Of a stretch of DNA of 37,910 nt, positions 7,940 to 17,510 are shown in pieces (position 1 is the first letter of the stretch; each line of letters starts with the position of its first letter). This DNA is from an uncultured Oscillospiraceae bacterium (lineage in GTDB: Bacteria; Bacillota; Clostridia; Oscillospirales; Ruminococcaceae). The stretch covers positions 1-37,910 of the forward strand of contig UREN01000018.1 in assembly GCA_900546885.1 (NCBI GenBank), read 5' to 3'. The notes under the pieces were generated by a model that saw only the letters and a program-made list of their open reading frames with translations, was not told the origin of the DNA and ran no database searches. The position numbers and the translations under genes are program-made.

Positions 7940-9295
7940 GTGCTGAAAAACTTTACCAAAAAAGAAAAGAGCTGGATGATGTACGACTGGGCCAACAGCG
8001 CTCATTCGGTAATTGTGGTTACCATCCTGCCCATTTTTTACAACACGGTGGCAGAATATATGGCAGACGCCGCCTCCGGCATGACAACGTGGGGCTATGC
8101 CACCAGCGCGGCCATGGCCATTGTGGCGCTGCTGGCGCCTGTGCTGGGCGTGTTTGGCGATTTCAAGGGCATGCGCAAAAAGCTGTTCACCATTTTTATG
8201 CTGGTGGGCGTGGTGAGCTGTGTGGGCCTTGCCGTTACCCCGCAGCTGGATTTTATGGCCCCCGGCATGGCGGAAAAGGTGGGCATGGCGGTGCTGGCGC
8301 TGTATATCCTCTCCACCATTGGTTTTGCGGGCGCAAACCTGTATTACGACAGCTTCCTGAACGACGTCACCACCGAAGAGCGCATGGATAAAGTCTCCAC
8401 CATGGGTTATGGCCTGGGGTATATTGGCGGCTCCACCATTCCGCTGCTGGCGTTCCTCATCATGAACCTCATTCTGGGCAGCGGCGCCATGCTGTTCTGC
8501 CTGTCGTTCGCCTTCGGCCTCACGGCGGTGTGGTGGTTTGTGTTCAGCTTCCCGCTGTTGAAGAATGTAGAGCAGGTGAGCTATGTCGAGCGCGAAAAGG
8601 GCGCCGTGCGCCAGGCGTTGAAAAGCCTTTGGGCCACCATAAAAGAGATTTTTAAGAACAAAGAGATGTTTGTGTTTCTCATTGCCTATTTCTTCTATAT
8701 CGACGGCGTGAACACCATCATCCACATGTCCACCAGCTATGGCGACACCCTGGGGCTGGATTCCACCAGCATGCTGCTGGCGCTGTTGCTGGTGCAGGTG
8801 CTGGGCCTGCCGTTCTGCCTGCTGTATATCAAGGCAAGCGAGCGCTTTGGCGCGCGCGTAATGGTGGGCGTGGGCATTTGCATTTACATGTGCGTCACGG
8901 TGTTCGGCTTCTTTTTGCGCGAGGTGTGGCAGTTCTGGGTGATGGCCGTGATGGTGGCCACCAGCCAGGGCGGCATTCAGGCGCTGAGCCGCAGCATGTT
9001 TGGCAAAATGATTCCGGATAAAAAGCGCACCGGGGAATTTTTCGGCTTTTACGATATTTTCGGCAAATTCTCTGCCATCATGGGGCCTGCGCTGGTGGGC
9101 CTCACCAGCGCGCTGGCGGCAGACGTAATGCTGAAAAACGCGGGTGAAACGCGCGCCACGGCCAGCGAGGCCCTGCTGGCGCAGGTGAACGTGGACGCCG
9201 CGCCCTGGGGCATTTTGAGCGTGCTGATTATCTTTTTCATCGGCGGCGGGCTGTATTTCTTCGTGCTGCCGAAATACCGCAAAAAGAAGGGTTGA
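7940..9295 (+). CDS. MFS transporter, UMF1 (Atg22-like) family
   Basis: An integral membrane protein of about 451 residues with 12 predicted segments. The N-terminus reads EKSWMMYDWANSAHS, the hallmark opening of the UMF1 family (YDWANSA), and the paired motif GYGLGYIGGS follows the first half. Bacterial substrates are unproven; the family is related to vacuolar amino-acid effluxers. The GTG start at 7940 is preferred because GAAAGGA (7922-7928) lies 11 nt upstream. An ATG at 7928 in the same frame is the alternative and would overlap that ribosome site. It lies 3 nt upstream of the phospholipase-like gene, so the two form one transcript. Confidence 0.88.
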   Translation: MLKNFTKKEKSWMMYDWANSAHSVIVVTILPIFYNTVAEYMADAASGMTTWGYATSAAMAIVALLAPVLGVFGDFKGMRKKLFTIFMLVGVVSCVGLAVTPQLDFMAPGMAEKVGMAVLALYILSTIGFAGANLYYDSFLNDVTTEERMDKVSTMGYGLGYIGGSTIPLLAFLIMNLILGSGAMLFCLSFAFGLTAVWWFVFSFPLLKNVEQVSYVEREKGAVRQALKSLWATIKEIFKNKEMFVFLIAYFFYIDGVNTIIHMSTSYGDTLGLDSTSMLLALLLVQVLGLPFCLLYIKASERFGARVMVGVGICIYMCVTVFGFFLREVWQFWVMAVMVATSQGGIQALSRSMFGKMIPDKKRTGEFFGFYDIFGKFSAIMGPALVGLTSALAADVMLKNAGETRATASEALLAQVNVDAAPWGILSVLIIFFIGGGLYFFVLPKYRKKKG

Positions 9296-9298
9296 ACC

Positions 9299-10213
9299 AT
9301 GCCGGAGGCCTATACCCACATCCGCACCGCGCGCCGCACACTGGCGCAAAGCGGGGCCCCTGCGCCCGACACGGCCGCCTATGAAATGGGCGCCAACGGG
9401 CCGGACCCTCTGTTTGCCTACCATGTGCTGCAAAGCGCAAAAAAGCGCCCGTACGATTTGGCCGCGCTGGGCGGGCGCATGCACGAAGAGCAGACGGGCC
9501 GCTTTCTGCGGGCCATGGTGTTCCGCGCATGGAGCGAGGCCCAGCGCAGCTATACGCTGGGGTTTTTAAGCCACTATGCGGCCGATTCCACCCTGCACCC
9601 CTATGTGGAGGCCCTGTGCGCGCCCGGCGGCGTGTTCAGCGGCCCGTATGGCCACGGGTTTTGCGAAGTGGCGCTGGACAGCGAGCTGCACGAGCAGGAC
9701 GGCCTTGGCCGCGCCGTGCCGAAAGAGCACGCCGCGCCCGCCCTTTCGCCCAAGGCGCTGGCAGAGGTTTGCGAGCTGTTGCACGCGTGCATTCTGGAGG
9801 TGTACGGGCTGGAGGTGTCGCGCGAGGCCCTGGCCGATTGCTTTCACGATTTTGCCTGGCTGCACGGCATGTTCTGTGCCGGCGCGGGCAAGCGCTTTCT
9901 CATTCGCGCGGTGCAGTTGTTCATGGGTAAGCCCGGCTGGGGCATGAGCCATGTGACGCCCGCCGCGGCGCCGCAGGGCGGCTTTCCGGAACAGTGGGAA
10001 AACCCCTTTACCCACGCGCAGCAGCAAAGCGGCCCGCCGGCGCTGCTGGCGCAGGCGCAAGAGCTGGGCAGCCAGTACCAGAAAGCGGCCACCGCCTATT
10101 GGGAGGGCGTGCTGGACAAAGTGCAGCTTGCCGCCGTGCTGGGCGACAGAAGCTATCTTACCGGCCTGCTTAGCCGCGGGCCGGAGGGCGCCGCAGAGGG
10201 CCAGGCAGGCTGA
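9299..10213 (+). CDS. zinc-dependent phospholipase C family protein
   Basis: A 304-residue protein of the zinc-dependent phospholipase C/S1-P1 fold group. It has metal-binding-type histidines and acidic residues in order: YTHIRTARR at the start, NGPDPLFAY near 35-43, MHEEQ near 61-65, LSHYAADSTLHPYVE near 90-104, and ELHEQDG. The conserved HYxxDxxHP cluster supports the call. No signal peptide is evident, which is typical for the many clostridial cytoplasmic relatives, so secretion as a toxin is not supported. It is the second gene after the UMF1-type transporter (3-nt gap) and ends at a terminator. Confidence 0.85.
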   Translation: MPEAYTHIRTARRTLAQSGAPAPDTAAYEMGANGPDPLFAYHVLQSAKKRPYDLAALGGRMHEEQTGRFLRAMVFRAWSEAQRSYTLGFLSHYAADSTLHPYVEALCAPGGVFSGPYGHGFCEVALDSELHEQDGLGRAVPKEHAAPALSPKALAEVCELLHACILEVYGLEVSREALADCFHDFAWLHGMFCAGAGKRFLIRAVQLFMGKPGWGMSHVTPAAAPQGGFPEQWENPFTHAQQQSGPPALLAQAQELGSQYQKAATAYWEGVLDKVQLAAVLGDRSYLTGLLSRGPEGAAEGQAG

Positions 10214-10245
10214 GCCGCCGCCCCGCGGGCCAACAGGCGCACAAA

Positions 10246-10279
10246 GCCGCAGGGGCCTTTTGGGCCCTGCGGCTTTTTT
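10246..10279 (+). terminator. intrinsic terminator after the phospholipase-like gene
   Basis: The stem GCCGCAGGG/CCCTGCGGC (10246-10254 with 10265-10273), with flanking A/T pairs, is followed by T6. Confidence 0.88.
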
Positions 10280-10324
10280 GTGCGCCCGGCTGGCAAAACC
10301 GGCAAAAAAACGGGCCGCATGCGC

Positions 10325-10353
10325 TTGCAAAGCGGGCAAAAATGCCGTACAAT
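10325..10353 (+). promoter_or_regulatory. sigma-A promoter for prfC
   Basis: TTGCAA, 17 bp, TACAAT, close to consensus. The transcript would start near 10360, about 90 nt before the start codon. Confidence 0.7.
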
Positions 10354-10358
10354 AAAAA

Positions 10359-10437
10359 CCGTGTGCCCGGCAGCCGCCAGGCCGCTGTTTGGCGCACACG
10401 GCAACACACAACACCGGCCCCGCTGCGGGGCCTTTTT
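10359..10437 (+). promoter_or_regulatory. two-hairpin leader of prfC, terminator-like attenuator
   Basis: Hairpin 1 pairs CCGTGTGC (10359-10366) with GCACACGG (10394-10401). Hairpin 2 pairs GGCCCC (10416-10421) with GGGGCC (10427-10432) and is followed directly by T5, the form of an intrinsic terminator. The GGAGG ribosome site of prfC (10438-10442) begins right after the T-run. Either premature termination or masking of the ribosome site could control RF3. No leader peptide or known riboswitch motif is visible. Confidence 0.5.
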
Positions 10438-10450
10438 GGAGGAACAGGCT

Positions 10451-12049
<1,599 letters not shown>

Positions 12050-12072
12050 ATTTTCCCGGCTGAAAATAAAAA

Positions 12073-12109
12073 GGGCCCGAGCACGCGGTTTGCGTGCCCG
12101 GGCCCTTTG
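12073..12109. terminator. bidirectional terminator between prfC and the M23 peptidase gene
   Basis: The stem GGGCCCG-A-GCACGC / GCGTGC-C-CGGGCCC (12073-12086 with 12092-12105) has one mismatch. T3 follows on the plus strand, and TTTTTATTTT follows on the minus strand, so it is stronger for the minus-strand gene. Confidence 0.8.
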
Positions 12110-12139
12110 TGTTTCTGCCGTGCGGCCGGAAGGGGCCGG

Positions 12140-13783
12140 TTAGGGCGTCATGTAGTTCAGCGGGTCCGTCAGGCGGGAATAGGCGCCGGAATTATCCAGC
12201 CACAGCTCCAGATGGCAGTGGTTGCCCGAAGAATAGCCCGTGTTGCCCACCAGGCCAATAAGCTGGCCCTGGGCCACCGATTGCCCGGCCGACACCGTAA
12301 GCTGCGAACAGTGCGCGTACAGCGTGTAATAGCCGCCGTGGTCAATGCGCACATAGTTGCCCCAGCTGTAATGCCAGCCGGCTTCCACCACGGTGCCGCC
12401 CGCACAGGCATAGATGGGCGTGCCCGCGGGCGCGCAGATATCGGTGCCGCGGTGGCCGCCCTGCCCGAACCGGGTGGTGATGTAGGAATAGCCCGGCACG
12501 GGGAACGACAGGCTGCCCGAGCCCACATGGCCGATGCTGGTGGCAAAATCGTAAGACTTTGTGCCCACCACCACAATGCGGGGCGTCATCTCTTCCAGCA
12601 CGGTGGTTTGCACAATCTCGCGCGAGACCTCTTCGCCGTTCACGCGCGTCACGTCGGCCACCACATGCTGGCGGCCATTCACGCCGCGCTGAATCACGCG
12701 CTGGGTGCCCTCGTAATAATCGTCCGATTCCTGCGTGATGGTCTCGTACGGCTGCACATCGTCGTATTCCTCGCGGTCGGTAATCTGCACCTGAAGGTAG
12801 GTGGGGTCTGCCCGCAGGGTATCTGTCACGGTGGCAAGGTCTTCGATGGAAGAGGTGTAATAAATGCCCGGCACAAGCTCAATATCCTGTGCAAAGGCAA
12901 CGCGGTGGAACTCGTCGCCGTTCTCGTACGGGGCCAGCGTGTCATCCAGCACCTGCTGCAGCGCAGCGCCGTCCGTCACCACGCCCACCAGCTGGCCGTT
13001 CACATGGATGCCGGTGGCGTTTTGAATTTCATCGGAGGAATTTCGAATGATGGTGTCCGCCAGATAGCTGGCGGAAGACAGCGCGGCTTCATCCACAGAA
13101 CGGATGGTGAACACCGGCTCGGCATTCCAGGTTTGGTCTGTCTCGTCCGAGGCAATGATGCGCTCGCGCACAAGGCTGTTGGCGTTCTCCCACACCGTTT
13201 CATTTTCGATAAAGCCGATCAGCGAGCCATTGTATTCCACTGCAAGCGAATAGTTGGCGCCCAGCACCTGGCTTACGGTGAACACCAGAATGGCCAGGGC
13301 GCCCAGAGGCAAAAGGTAGCCCAGCGCGCCGGCCAGCACGGCGCGGTGCTTGTGCACACCGCTGCGGATAAAGGCGATGCTGCTGGTGTCGCTGCCCGCC
13401 CGCTTTTCTGCTTTCAGGTGGCGCAGCCCGTGCGCCAGATGCACAAAGGGGGCCGACAGGTCGCGCCACATGGAGCGGAAGAACAGCCCCAGGGGCTCTG
13501 CCGCCGTTTTGGCGGCAATGACAGCCACGTGCCGCAGCCCGGCAGTGGCCCTTCGCAGGCTGCGCCAGGCGCAGCGCACCAGATATTCCGTCTCGAAGCC
13601 CGTGCGGTACAACAGCTGCCCGAGGGCATTCACCACCAGGCGCAGGGGAATGTGCCCGCGGTGCGGCACGGCCACGGCGTCGTTTGCACCGCGCTGAAGG
13701 CTGGCCACCACGCGGAAGGAAACGGTGTCCGTATTGGCCTTTTTCGGCGCGCGGGGGCGCTTATCCTGTTCGTTATTTGCCAT
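12140..13783 (-). CDS. membrane-anchored G5 domain and M23 peptidase (cell-wall endopeptidase)
   Basis: A 547-residue protein. Residues 1-145 are cytoplasmic and basic. One membrane segment lies at about 149-171. An extracellular region of unknown fold (about 175-330) is followed by a G5 domain (about 336-409, ending in the typical VVVGTKS) and a LytM/M23 peptidase domain (about 430-547). Zinc-site residues are H444 and D448 (GGHRGTDI) and the HxH pair H522/H524 (NHCHLELW), so the enzyme looks active. It should cut peptidoglycan cross-bridges. The start at 13783 is set by AAGGAG 9 nt upstream; the long N-terminal cytoplasmic part is unusual for the family. It is monocistronic. Confidence 0.9.
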   Translation of the reverse strand: MANNEQDKRPRAPKKANTDTVSFRVVASLQRGANDAVAVPHRGHIPLRLVVNALGQLLYRTGFETEYLVRCAWRSLRRATAGLRHVAVIAAKTAAEPLGLFFRSMWRDLSAPFVHLAHGLRHLKAEKRAGSDTSSIAFIRSGVHKHRAVLAGALGYLLPLGALAILVFTVSQVLGANYSLAVEYNGSLIGFIENETVWENANSLVRERIIASDETDQTWNAEPVFTIRSVDEAALSSASYLADTIIRNSSDEIQNATGIHVNGQLVGVVTDGAALQQVLDDTLAPYENGDEFHRVAFAQDIELVPGIYYTSSIEDLATVTDTLRADPTYLQVQITDREEYDDVQPYETITQESDDYYEGTQRVIQRGVNGRQHVVADVTRVNGEEVSREIVQTTVLEEMTPRIVVVGTKSYDFATSIGHVGSGSLSFPVPGYSYITTRFGQGGHRGTDICAPAGTPIYACAGGTVVEAGWHYSWGNYVRIDHGGYYTLYAHCSQLTVSAGQSVAQGQLIGLVGNTGYSSGNHCHLELWLDNSGAYSRLTDPLNYMTP

Positions 13784-13997
13784 TTGGAAAAGCTCCTTGT
13801 TTCTCAAAAAGGGATGCGCGGCCCGGCGGCCGCGCGGCATGCCCTGCCCGGGCCGCCCGCGCGGCCCGAAGAGGGAGAAATAATGTTCCATATATGCACA
13901 GAAACAGCCTGCGTGCAGGGCCGGAAAACCGGCGGCCTGCGGCAAAACGGCGCGGCATAGCCCGCGCCAGGCCGCACGCGGCAAACGCGTCTGCCTG

Positions 13998-14026
13998 TTT
14001 GTGCAATAATATTACTATAGCACAAA
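13998..14026 (-). promoter_or_regulatory. promoter of the M23 gene embedded in an inverted repeat
   Basis: TTTGTGC (13998-14004) and GCACAAA (14020-14026) form a perfect 7-bp inverted repeat around a 15-bp A/T-only core apart from one C. On the minus strand the right arm runs into TGC-TATAGT (extended -10, TATAGT at 14019-14014). A dimeric regulator could bind here and cover the -10. The -35 is poor. Confidence 0.45.
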
Positions 14027-14143
14027 ACGGCCCAAAGGAAAAGCCCCGCCCCGGGCAGCCCCCTGGCGCGGGGCCCGGGCTGGGGCGTGCACAGGGCAAA
14101 TGGCCGCGCCCGGGCGCGCCGCTTTGGCACCGGCTGCCGGAAG

Positions 14144-14173
14144 AAAATGCCGCCGCCGGGCCCGGCGGCGGCA
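14144..14173 (-). terminator. terminator of the flavin reductase gene
   Basis: A perfect 26-nt palindrome (14148-14173, arms TGCCGCCGCCGGG) followed on the minus strand by TTTTCTT. Confidence 0.75.
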
Positions 14174-14184
14174 CATTGGCCGCG

Positions 14185-14760
14185 TTATTTCAATTTCATC
14201 AGGGGGGCGCCGGTGCTCCAGGCCTGCCCCACCTTCTGCCCAATGGCATAGTAACCGTTTTGGAACTGGTCGAACACAAAGGCGTTCAGCCTGGTGGGGT
14301 CCACCCGGCCCTTTTCATCCAAAACCTTTTCATCGGCCAAAACGCCTGCAATTTCGCCAATCACATGGAAGCCGTACACCTCCCGCTTGGCCTCAACCAC
14401 TTTGCACTCCAGCGTGAGGGGGAATTCCTCCACCACGGGCGCGTCCACCTTTTCGCTTTTCACGGCGGTGAGCCCGGTGCGCTCGAACTTATCGGCCATT
14501 TTATTCCCGCTGGCAATGCCAAAGAAATCGGCCGCTTCTATGTGGGGGATATCGGCGACGCTGAGGGTGAAGGCGCCGCGCTGTTTGATGTTTTCGGCCG
14601 TTTTGTGCCCTTCGCCAATGTTGAGCGAAACCATATTTTCTGCGCAAATGCCGCCCCAGGCCATGTTCATGACGTCCACGGTGCCATCGCTTCCATAGGT
14701 GGCAATCATCAGCACCGGCATGGGGAACAGATACGGCTTTATGCCCAGTTCTTTCTTCAT
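14185..14760 (-). CDS. flavin reductase family (FMN-binding split barrel) protein
   Basis: A 191-residue cytoplasmic protein of the DIM6/NTAB flavin reductase-like group. Typical features are the opening PMPVLMIATYGSDGTVDVMN, then AENMVSLNIGEGHKTAENI, AFTLSVAD and DKFERTGL. Such proteins bind FMN and act as NAD(P)H-dependent flavin reductases or in isoflavone/quinone-type redox chemistry; the substrate is not readable from sequence. It is divergent from an HxlR-type regulator with overlapping promoters, the usual arrangement for a redox or electrophile-responsive oxidoreductase. The ATG at 14760 has GGAGG 7-8 nt upstream. Confidence 0.9.
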   Translation of the reverse strand: MKKELGIKPYLFPMPVLMIATYGSDGTVDVMNMAWGGICAENMVSLNIGEGHKTAENIKQRGAFTLSVADIPHIEAADFFGIASGNKMADKFERTGLTAVKSEKVDAPVVEEFPLTLECKVVEAKREVYGFHVIGEIAGVLADEKVLDEKGRVDPTRLNAFVFDQFQNGYYAIGQKVGQAWSTGAPLMKLK

Positions 14761-14787
14761 TGTGAAAACCTCCGTTCATACTTTGGG

Positions 14788-14816
14788 TTGACTTGTGCCT
14801 GCACGGCTATTATGAT
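14788..14816 (+). promoter_or_regulatory. promoter of the hxlR-type regulator gene
   Basis: TTGACT, 17 bp, TATGAT: near-consensus sigma-A promoter. Its -10 (14811-14816) overlaps the -10 of the opposing promoter by 2 bp. Confidence 0.75.
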
Positions 14817-14842
14817 TATAGCAAATGCATAGCATAAGACAA
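14815..14842 (-). promoter_or_regulatory. promoter of the flavin reductase gene
   Basis: On the minus strand TTGTCT (14842-14837), 16 bp, TATAAT (14820-14815). It faces the hxlR promoter with overlapping -10 boxes. Confidence 0.7.
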
Positions 14843-14866
14843 GTACTGTGAAATAAGAAAGGTACT
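14841..14866. promoter_or_regulatory. candidate HxlR operator, direct repeats
   Basis: AAGTACT (14841-14847) and AGGTACT (14860-14866) are near-identical repeats 19 bp apart, about two helical turns. They sit on the -35 of the flavin reductase promoter and downstream of the regulator's own start. A bound HxlR dimer here could block the reductase and autoregulate. Confidence 0.4.
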
Positions 14867-14899
14867 ATCTTAAAAGAAAGCAAAGGGGCGGCAGGCCAT

Positions 14900-15256
14900 A
14901 TGGAAAAATACATCGAGCACGCCAGCTTTGAGGGCACGGGCTTCAGCTATACCATGTCGCTTATCAGCGGCAAGCACAAAATGGTTATCTTGTACTGCCT
15001 GATGGGGTTTGAGCCCGTGCGGTTCAACGAGATGAAGCGCTATGTGGGGAAAATTACCGACAAAACCCTCAGCAGCAATTTGAAGGCGCTGGAGGCAGAC
15101 GGGCTGATTGTGCGAAAAGAATACCCGCAAATTCCGCCCAAAGTGGAATATTCGCTGTCGGGGCGCGGAAGGTCTTTGATGAAAGTGCTGGACCAGCTGT
15201 GCCTGTGGGGCGAAAAAAACCGCCCGCAGGGCCGTTCCGAACGGGCGGGTGTTTAA
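14900..15256 (+). CDS. HxlR family winged-helix transcriptional regulator
   Basis: A 118-residue DNA-binding protein. The family pattern is clear: SYTMSLISGKHKMVILYCLM, then RFNEMKRYVGKITDKTLSSNLKALEADGLIVRKEYPQIPPKVEYSLS, which is the winged helix with its recognition helix and wing. No cysteine lies at the very N-terminus, so redox sensing of the HypR kind is not obvious. It very probably controls the divergent flavin reductase. The reading frame ends within a weak hairpin (15220-15226 with 15242-15248). Confidence 0.92.
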   Translation: MEKYIEHASFEGTGFSYTMSLISGKHKMVILYCLMGFEPVRFNEMKRYVGKITDKTLSSNLKALEADGLIVRKEYPQIPPKVEYSLSGRGRSLMKVLDQLCLWGEKNRPQGRSERAGV

Positions 15257-15328
15257 ACGGCGCGCGCCCGCTGCCTGTGCCGTGCGCCGGGGCAGCCCGG
15301 CGGCGCGGCGCCAAAACGGCAATTTGTT

Positions 15329-15357
15329 TTGCGCGGGGCCCCTGTGTGTGCTATAAT
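15329..15357 (+). promoter_or_regulatory. promoter of the aromatic amino acid operon
   Basis: TTGCGC, 17 bp, TATAAT with TGC before the -10 (extended -10). The start would fall near 15364, only about 30 nt before pheA, leaving no room for a T-box or a peptide attenuator. Confidence 0.65.
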
Positions 15358-15393
15358 ACAACATATTATGACTGTAAAGGGGTGGCGCCGCAC

Positions 15394-16494
15394 ATGGAGA
15401 CGCTGGAAGAGCTGCGCGAAAGGATAGATTCGCTGGATAAAACGCTGCGCGAGGCCTTTCTTGCGCGCATGCAGGCCGCGGCGGCCGTGGCCGGGTACAA
15501 GGCGCAGCACGGCCTGCCCGTGCTGGACGCGGCGCGCGAAGAGGCCGTGGTGGAAAAGAACCTTGCGGCGCTGGCCGGGGACGAAAAGGCCATGGCCCCA
15601 TATTATGAAGATTTCGTGCGCCACAACATGGCGCTTTCCCGCGCTTTGCAGCAGGCGCTTTTGGGGCGCGGCGCGGTGGCTTACCAGGGCGTGGAGGGCG
15701 CGTTCAGCCACATTGCGCTGCGCAGGCTGTTCCCCCACGCGCGGGCCGTGGGCTTTGCGGCGTGGGCAGACGTGTTTCGCGCGGTGGAAAACGGCGAGGC
15801 CGAATATGGCGTGCTGCCGTTTGAAAACAGCAGCGTGGGCGACGTTTCGGAAGTGCTGGACCTTTGCTTTTCCCACCCGAAGCTGTGCGTGTGTGATGTG
15901 TACGACCTGCCGGTGGGGCAAAACCTGCTGGGCGTGCCGGGCGCCGCGCTGGGCGATGTGAAAACGGTGTTTTCGCACCCGCAGGCCCTGCACCAGTGCG
16001 CGGGCTTCATCAAAACGCTGGGCCTTGCCCAGCAGGAGGCCGCCAACACGGCCCTTGCCGCCCAGGAGGTGGCGCGCCGGGGCGACAAGGCGCTGGCCGC
16101 CATCGCCTCGGAGGAGACGGCGGGGCTGTACGGCCTGTGCGTGCTGGCCCGGAACATCAACGGCAGCGAGGACAACACCACCCGCTTTATTGTCATTGGC
16201 AAAGCGCTGCGCGAAAAGGGCAACCGCTTCAGCCTGCTGTTCACGGTGGACCACAAGGCCGGCGCGCTGGCGCGTGTGATGCGGGTGATTGGCGAAGAGG
16301 GCTTCAACCTCGAGTGCATCAAAAGCAGGCCCATGCCCCATGTGGCCTGGGAATATTACTTTTACGCCGAGCTGGTGGGCGATTGCAGCGGCGCGGCGGC
16401 GCAGGCCCTGCTGGAAAAGCTGGGCGCCGTGTGCCGCACCGTGCGCGTGCTTGGCGTATACAGCCGCGGCGCGGCAGAAAGGAGCCCTTTATGA
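15394..16494 (+). CDS. pheA: bifunctional chorismate mutase/prephenate dehydratase (P-protein)
   Basis: It converts chorismate to prephenate and then to phenylpyruvate on the phenylalanine branch. The 366 residues fall into an AroQ-class chorismate mutase (about 1-90, with LRERIDSLD, FLARM, YKAQHGLPVLD and AREE), a prephenate dehydratase (about 95-275, with AYQGVEGAFSH, GVLPFENSSVGDVSEVLDL and the terminal DNTTRFIVIG) and a C-terminal ACT domain (about 283-366). The ACT domain binds phenylalanine in this family and gives feedback inhibition; the ESRP-like motif reads LECIKSRP. AAAGGGG lies 11 nt before the ATG. It is the first gene of the operon, and its stop overlaps aroB by 4 nt. Confidence 0.95.
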   Translation: METLEELRERIDSLDKTLREAFLARMQAAAAVAGYKAQHGLPVLDAAREEAVVEKNLAALAGDEKAMAPYYEDFVRHNMALSRALQQALLGRGAVAYQGVEGAFSHIALRRLFPHARAVGFAAWADVFRAVENGEAEYGVLPFENSSVGDVSEVLDLCFSHPKLCVCDVYDLPVGQNLLGVPGAALGDVKTVFSHPQALHQCAGFIKTLGLAQQEAANTALAAQEVARRGDKALAAIASEETAGLYGLCVLARNINGSEDNTTRFIVIGKALREKGNRFSLLFTVDHKAGALARVMRVIGEEGFNLECIKSRPMPHVAWEYYFYAELVGDCSGAAAQALLEKLGAVCRTVRVLGVYSRGAAERSPL

Positions 16495-17510
16495 AGCTGA
16501 CGATGCGGCTGGGCCCGCGAAGCTATGACATCATTCTGCGGCGTGGTGCGCTGGGGCGCGTGGGGCAGCTTGTGAACCTGGGCCGCAAGGTGCTTGTGGT
16601 GACAGATTCCGGCGTGCCGCAGCAATACCTTTCCACCGTGCTGGCGCAGTGCCCGCACGGCGTGCCCGTGGTGTTGGAGCAGGGCGAGGCCACAAAAAGC
16701 ATGGCCACAATAGAGCACCTGTGCACCGTGATGCTGCAGCACGGCTTTGGCCGCACGGACGCCGTGCTGGCATTGGGCGGCGGCGTGGTGGGCGACGCGG
16801 CGGGCTTTGCGGCCGCGTGCTACATGCGCGGCATCGACTTCATCAACTGCCCCACCACCACGCTTGCGCAGGTGGATTCCTCCATTGGCGGCAAGACGGC
16901 CGTGAACCTGGCCGGGACCAAAAACATTGTGGGCGCCTTTCACCAGCCGCGCCTTGTGGTGGCAGACCCGGACACCCTTGCCAGCCTGCCCCCGCGCCAT
17001 ATGGCCAACGGGCTGGCAGAGGCCCTGAAGGCGGGGCTGATTGGCGACGCAGAGCTTTTTGCACTGTTTGAAAAGGGCTGTGCCCGGCAGGACCTGGAAG
17101 AAATTTTGTACCGCAGCCTGGCGGTGAAAAAAACCATTGTGGAGGCGGACGAGCGCGAGGCGGGCTGCCGCGCGGCGCTGAACTTTGGGCACACCATTGG
17201 CCACGCCATTGAGGCAAGCCGGGGCCTTGCGCGCCGCCAGCTGTACCATGGCGAGTGTGTGGCGCTGGGCATGCTGCCCATGCTGGAAAGCAGCGCCCTG
17301 CGCACGCGCGTGCGCAAGGTGTACAAGGCGCTGGGCCTGCCAGTGCGCATCCGCTACGACGGAGATGAAATTTATTCCCATCTTGTGCACGACAAAAAGG
17401 CGGCAAACGGCACCATTACGCTGGTGAAGGTGAAGCAGCCCGGCACCTACCGGCTGGAGAAGGCGCCGGTGCAGGCGCTGCGCGCCATGATTGGGGAGGG
17501 CATTGGATGA
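16491..17510 (+). CDS. aroB: 3-dehydroquinate synthase
   Basis: Turns DAHP into 3-dehydroquinate with NAD+ and a divalent metal (second shikimate step). It has 339 residues, at the short end of the family. Clear motifs are LGGGVVGDAAGFAAACYMRGI, PTTTLAQVDSSIGGKTAVN and NFGHTIGHAIEA, the last carrying metal-binding histidines; the metal-site glutamate is in LAEALKAG. The ATG overlaps the pheA stop (ATGA) with GAAAGGAG 7 nt upstream. Confidence 0.95.
   Translation: MKLTMRLGPRSYDIILRRGALGRVGQLVNLGRKVLVVTDSGVPQQYLSTVLAQCPHGVPVVLEQGEATKSMATIEHLCTVMLQHGFGRTDAVLALGGGVVGDAAGFAAACYMRGIDFINCPTTTLAQVDSSIGGKTAVNLAGTKNIVGAFHQPRLVVADPDTLASLPPRHMANGLAEALKAGLIGDAELFALFEKGCARQDLEEILYRSLAVKKTIVEADEREAGCRAALNFGHTIGHAIEASRGLARRQLYHGECVALGMLPMLESSALRTRVRKVYKALGLPVRIRYDGDEIYSHLVHDKKAANGTITLVKVKQPGTYRLEKAPVQALRAMIGEGIG

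Larger units (their letters stand above)
13784..14184. other. intergenic region, 401 nt
   Basis: It holds the ribosome site and promoter of the M23 gene (dyad at 13998-14026) and the terminator of the flavin reductase gene (14148-14173). The rest is very GC-rich, and I see no further gene in it. Confidence 0.65.

Noticed and set aside
9299..10213. Secreted phospholipase toxin
   Set aside because: No signal peptide is visible, and the family has many cytoplasmic clostridial members with no known toxin role.
15358..15393. T-box or peptide attenuator before pheA
   Set aside because: The predicted leader is only about 30 nt and has no T-box sequence, terminator or Phe/Tyr-rich frame.
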